Positions 62,868 to 64,000 of a stretch of 64,000 nt of DNA are shown here, piece after piece (positions within the stretch are counted from its first letter, which is position 1; the number at the start of each line of letters is the position of its first letter). The position numbers were made by a program, and so were the translations under genes. The DNA lies in assembly GCA_028285495.1 (NCBI GenBank), contig JANQPB010000027.1:148239-212238 (forward strand), written 5' to 3'. Under the pieces are notes generated by a model. The model ran no database searches, was not told the origin of the DNA, and saw nothing but the letters and a program-made list of their open reading frames with translations. Source of the DNA: Acidimicrobiales bacterium (GTDB lineage Bacteria; Actinomycetota; Acidimicrobiia; Acidimicrobiales; SZUA-35).

Positions 62868-63452
62868 TCAGTGGTCGGTGGCGTCGAGGTAGGCCCGGCC
62901 CCGGGGTGAGAGCTCGTAGCCGATGCGGAGGCTGATCGTCAGTCCGAGGTTCTTGAGCTTGCGAACGTCGAGCTTGAACGGGGCGGTCTCCCGTCCGACG
63001 ATCTCGGCCAGGTCGGGGGCCCGGCGACCGGGATGCTCACCGACGAGCCGGAGGGTCGCCCGGGTCCACGGCCCGAAGCTCGACGCCCGGTCGAGGCGGT
63101 CGAGGCGGGCGTCGATCTCGGCGATGGCGTCATCGTCGAGGTCGTCGGCGTCGGCCAGCTGCTGGCGGGGATCGGGCTCGTCGAGCCGTCGGAACTCGAC
63201 CCGGTAGAGCTGTCGCCCGCCGTCGGTCCGCACCGCGGCGAGGGCCTCGGCCGGCGACTCGTGGCCCGCCCGCACCGCGTCGGCGTCGGTCACGGCGCCG
63301 GGCTCGATGGCCTCGACCGACAGCACCTCGATCCGGCCGCCACCGGTCCGGTAGGCCCGGCCGGCCACCACCGTCGGCCGGTTCCAGCCTCGGTAGGCCA
63401 CGGTGATCCGCCCGTCCGCGATCCCGTCCCAGAACGGCTTGGTGAAGCGCAT
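62868..63452 (-). CDS. ASCH-domain (PUA-like) protein
   Basis: 194 residues. The N-terminal 110 residues look like an ASCH domain: [40 protein letters not shown], and the helix ITDADA-like segment [20 protein letters not shown]. The C-terminal 70 residues are probably a winged helix ([40 protein letters not shown]). ASCH proteins bind RNA or nucleosides; the role here is unknown. A TAGGTT hexamer 7 nt before the ATG indicates a leaderless transcript. Confidence 0.8.
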   Translation of the reverse strand: MRFTKPFWDGIADGRITVAYRGWNRPTVVAGRAYRTGGGRIEVLSVEAIEPGAVTDADAVRAGHESPAEALAAVRTDGGRQLYRVEFRRLDEPDPRQQLADADDLDDDAIAEIDARLDRLDRASSFGPWTRATLRLVGEHPGRRAPDLAEIVGRETAPFKLDVRKLKNLGLTISLRIGYELSPRGRAYLDATDH

Positions 63453-63459
63453 CGCGCCG

Positions 63460-63465
63460 AACCTA
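63460..63465 (-). promoter_or_regulatory. Leaderless -10 hexamer for the ASCH gene
   Basis: TAGGTT is 7 nt before the ATG at 63452, just past the rpsJ terminator, so the ASCH gene is transcribed independently of rpsJ. Confidence 0.5.
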
Positions 63466-63488
63466 TCGCAGCCGCGGCGCCGGGCGCG

Positions 63489-63521
63489 ACGGAGCCCGGG
63501 CCACTCGGACCCGGGCTCCGT
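63489..63521. terminator. Strong hairpin terminator after rpsJ
   Basis: ACGGAGCCCGGG-N9-CCCGGGCTCCGT, a perfect 12-bp stem 46 bp past the rpsJ stop. It separates rpsJ from the accessory island. Confidence 0.75.
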
Positions 63522-63541
63522 TCCGTTCAGACCGAGGTGGC

Positions 63542-63561
63542 ACCGGGACCGCAGCCCCGGT
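63542..63561. terminator. Second hairpin next to the rpsJ stop
   Basis: ACCGGG-N8-CCCGGT lies 6 bp past the rpsJ stop and may work with the stronger hairpin that follows. Confidence 0.4.
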
Positions 63562-63567
63562 CGGCCC

Positions 63568-63885
63568 CTACACCTCTTGGATCTTGAGCTCGATGTCGAC
63601 GCCGGCCGGCAGCTCGAGCCGCTGGAGGGAGTCGACGGTCTTGGGGTTCGGCTCGAGGATGTCGATGAGCCGCTTGTGGATCCGCATCTCGAAGTGCTCG
63701 CGGGAGTCCTTGTCCTTGTGGGGTGACCGGATCACGCAGAACCGATGCTTCTCGGTTGGCAGTGGGATCGGGCCCCGGAACTCGGCGTTGGTCCGAGCGA
63801 CGGTCTCCACGATCTTCTTGGTCGACTGGTCGACGATCTCGTGGTCGTAGGCCTTGAGCCGGATGCGGATCTTCTGCTTGCTCAT
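63568..63885 (-). CDS. rpsJ: 30S ribosomal protein S10
   Basis: 105 residues: [20 protein letters not shown], then [20 protein letters not shown] and [20 protein letters not shown]. It is part of the 30S head and, as NusE, of antitermination complexes. Normally the first gene of the S10 operon and directly followed by rplC; here it is followed by two hairpins and a 10-kb island. It lies 16 bp after tuf. Confidence 0.97.
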   Translation of the reverse strand: MSKQKIRIRLKAYDHEIVDQSTKKIVETVARTNAEFRGPIPLPTEKHRFCVIRSPHKDKDSREHFEMRIHKRLIDILEPNPKTVDSLQRLELPAGVDIELKIQEV

Positions 63886-63901
63886 CAGTGTCTCGAATCT
63901 G

Positions 63902-64000
63902 CTACTTGATGATCTTGGTGACCCGGCCGGCGCCGACGGTGCGACCACCCTCACGGATGGCGAACCGCAGACCCTCGTCCATGGCGATCGGGTTGATCAA
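63902..64000 (-). CDS. tuf: Elongation factor Tu, C-terminal end
   Basis: The last 32 codons of EF-Tu: [20 protein letters not shown], then [12 protein letters not shown] and TAG. This is the highly conserved domain III end. The rest lies beyond the right edge. tuf-rpsJ adjacency is standard. Confidence 0.96.
   Translation of the reverse strand: MINPIAMDEGLRFAIREGGRTVGAGRVTKIIK

Overview
The window is very GC-rich (about 70 percent) bacterial chromosome with dense, often overlapping genes, many GTG starts and GC-rich hairpins without T-tracts. Gene order (rplM-rpsI-glmM-glmS-acpS-nnr, tsaE-tsaB-rimI-tsaD, groES-groEL, S10/spc/alpha ribosomal blocks) and protein character point to Actinomycetota, most likely the class Acidimicrobiia; this placement is inference. 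I see no rRNA, tRNA, CRISPR array, transposase or phage genes.

Layout. 1-7.2 kb: accessory housekeeping genes (partial quinone oxidoreductase, pirin, AlkX/YcaQ-type HTH_42 protein, small conserved protein, unknown beta-rich protein, metA, a DUF2087 regulator, a MocR regulator, a 55-residue zinc ribbon). 7.2-9.2 kb: groES-groEL under a perfect CIRCE operator. 9.3-19.3 kb: a two-gene membrane PH-domain operon, a HAD phosphatase, a sigma-like protein, a MacB-type ABC exporter pair and a chemoreceptor. 19.4-22.2 kb: tsaE-tsaB-rimI-tsaD, an operon with 4-nt overlaps for t6A tRNA modification. 22.3-24.6 kb: two coupled PLP enzymes. 24.6-29.4 kb: a P1 peptidase, a DUF3524 glycosyltransferase resembling tRNA-queuosine mannosyltransferase, a bifunctional NAD(P)HX repair enzyme, an unknown gene and acpS. 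29.5-34.6 kb: an oversized GlmS-like protein (1165 aa) and glmM. 34.6-53.2 kb: rpsI, rplM, truA and the alpha, spc and S10 ribosomal genes on the minus strand, with secY, adk and infA. 53.2-63.5 kb: an accessory island (GlxA-type regulator, DJ-1 hydratase, AEC carrier, PEP-mutase-like lyase, MpaB-domain fusion, SARP-type STAND regulator, ASCH protein). 63.5-64 kb: rpsJ and the 3' end of tuf.

The most striking architecture is that the island cuts the S10 operon between rpsJ and rplC. rpsJ is followed by two hairpins, and rplC is preceded by a structured, promoter-like region of about 430 bp, so the operon appears to have been re-wired. Other points of interest are the giant GlmS, the MpaB fusion, a probable CTG start for infA, long charged tails on S3 and L22, small perfect hairpins between ribosomal and glm genes, and a recurrent TANNNT hexamer 6-8 nt before start codons that indicates frequent leaderless transcription.

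Functionally the minus-strand backbone couples translation (ribosomal proteins, IF-1, EF-Tu, RNA polymerase alpha, SecY, Adk, TruA, t6A synthesis) with cell-wall precursor supply (GlmM, GlmS-like), carrier-protein activation (AcpS) and cofactor repair. Accessory genes carry their own promoters.
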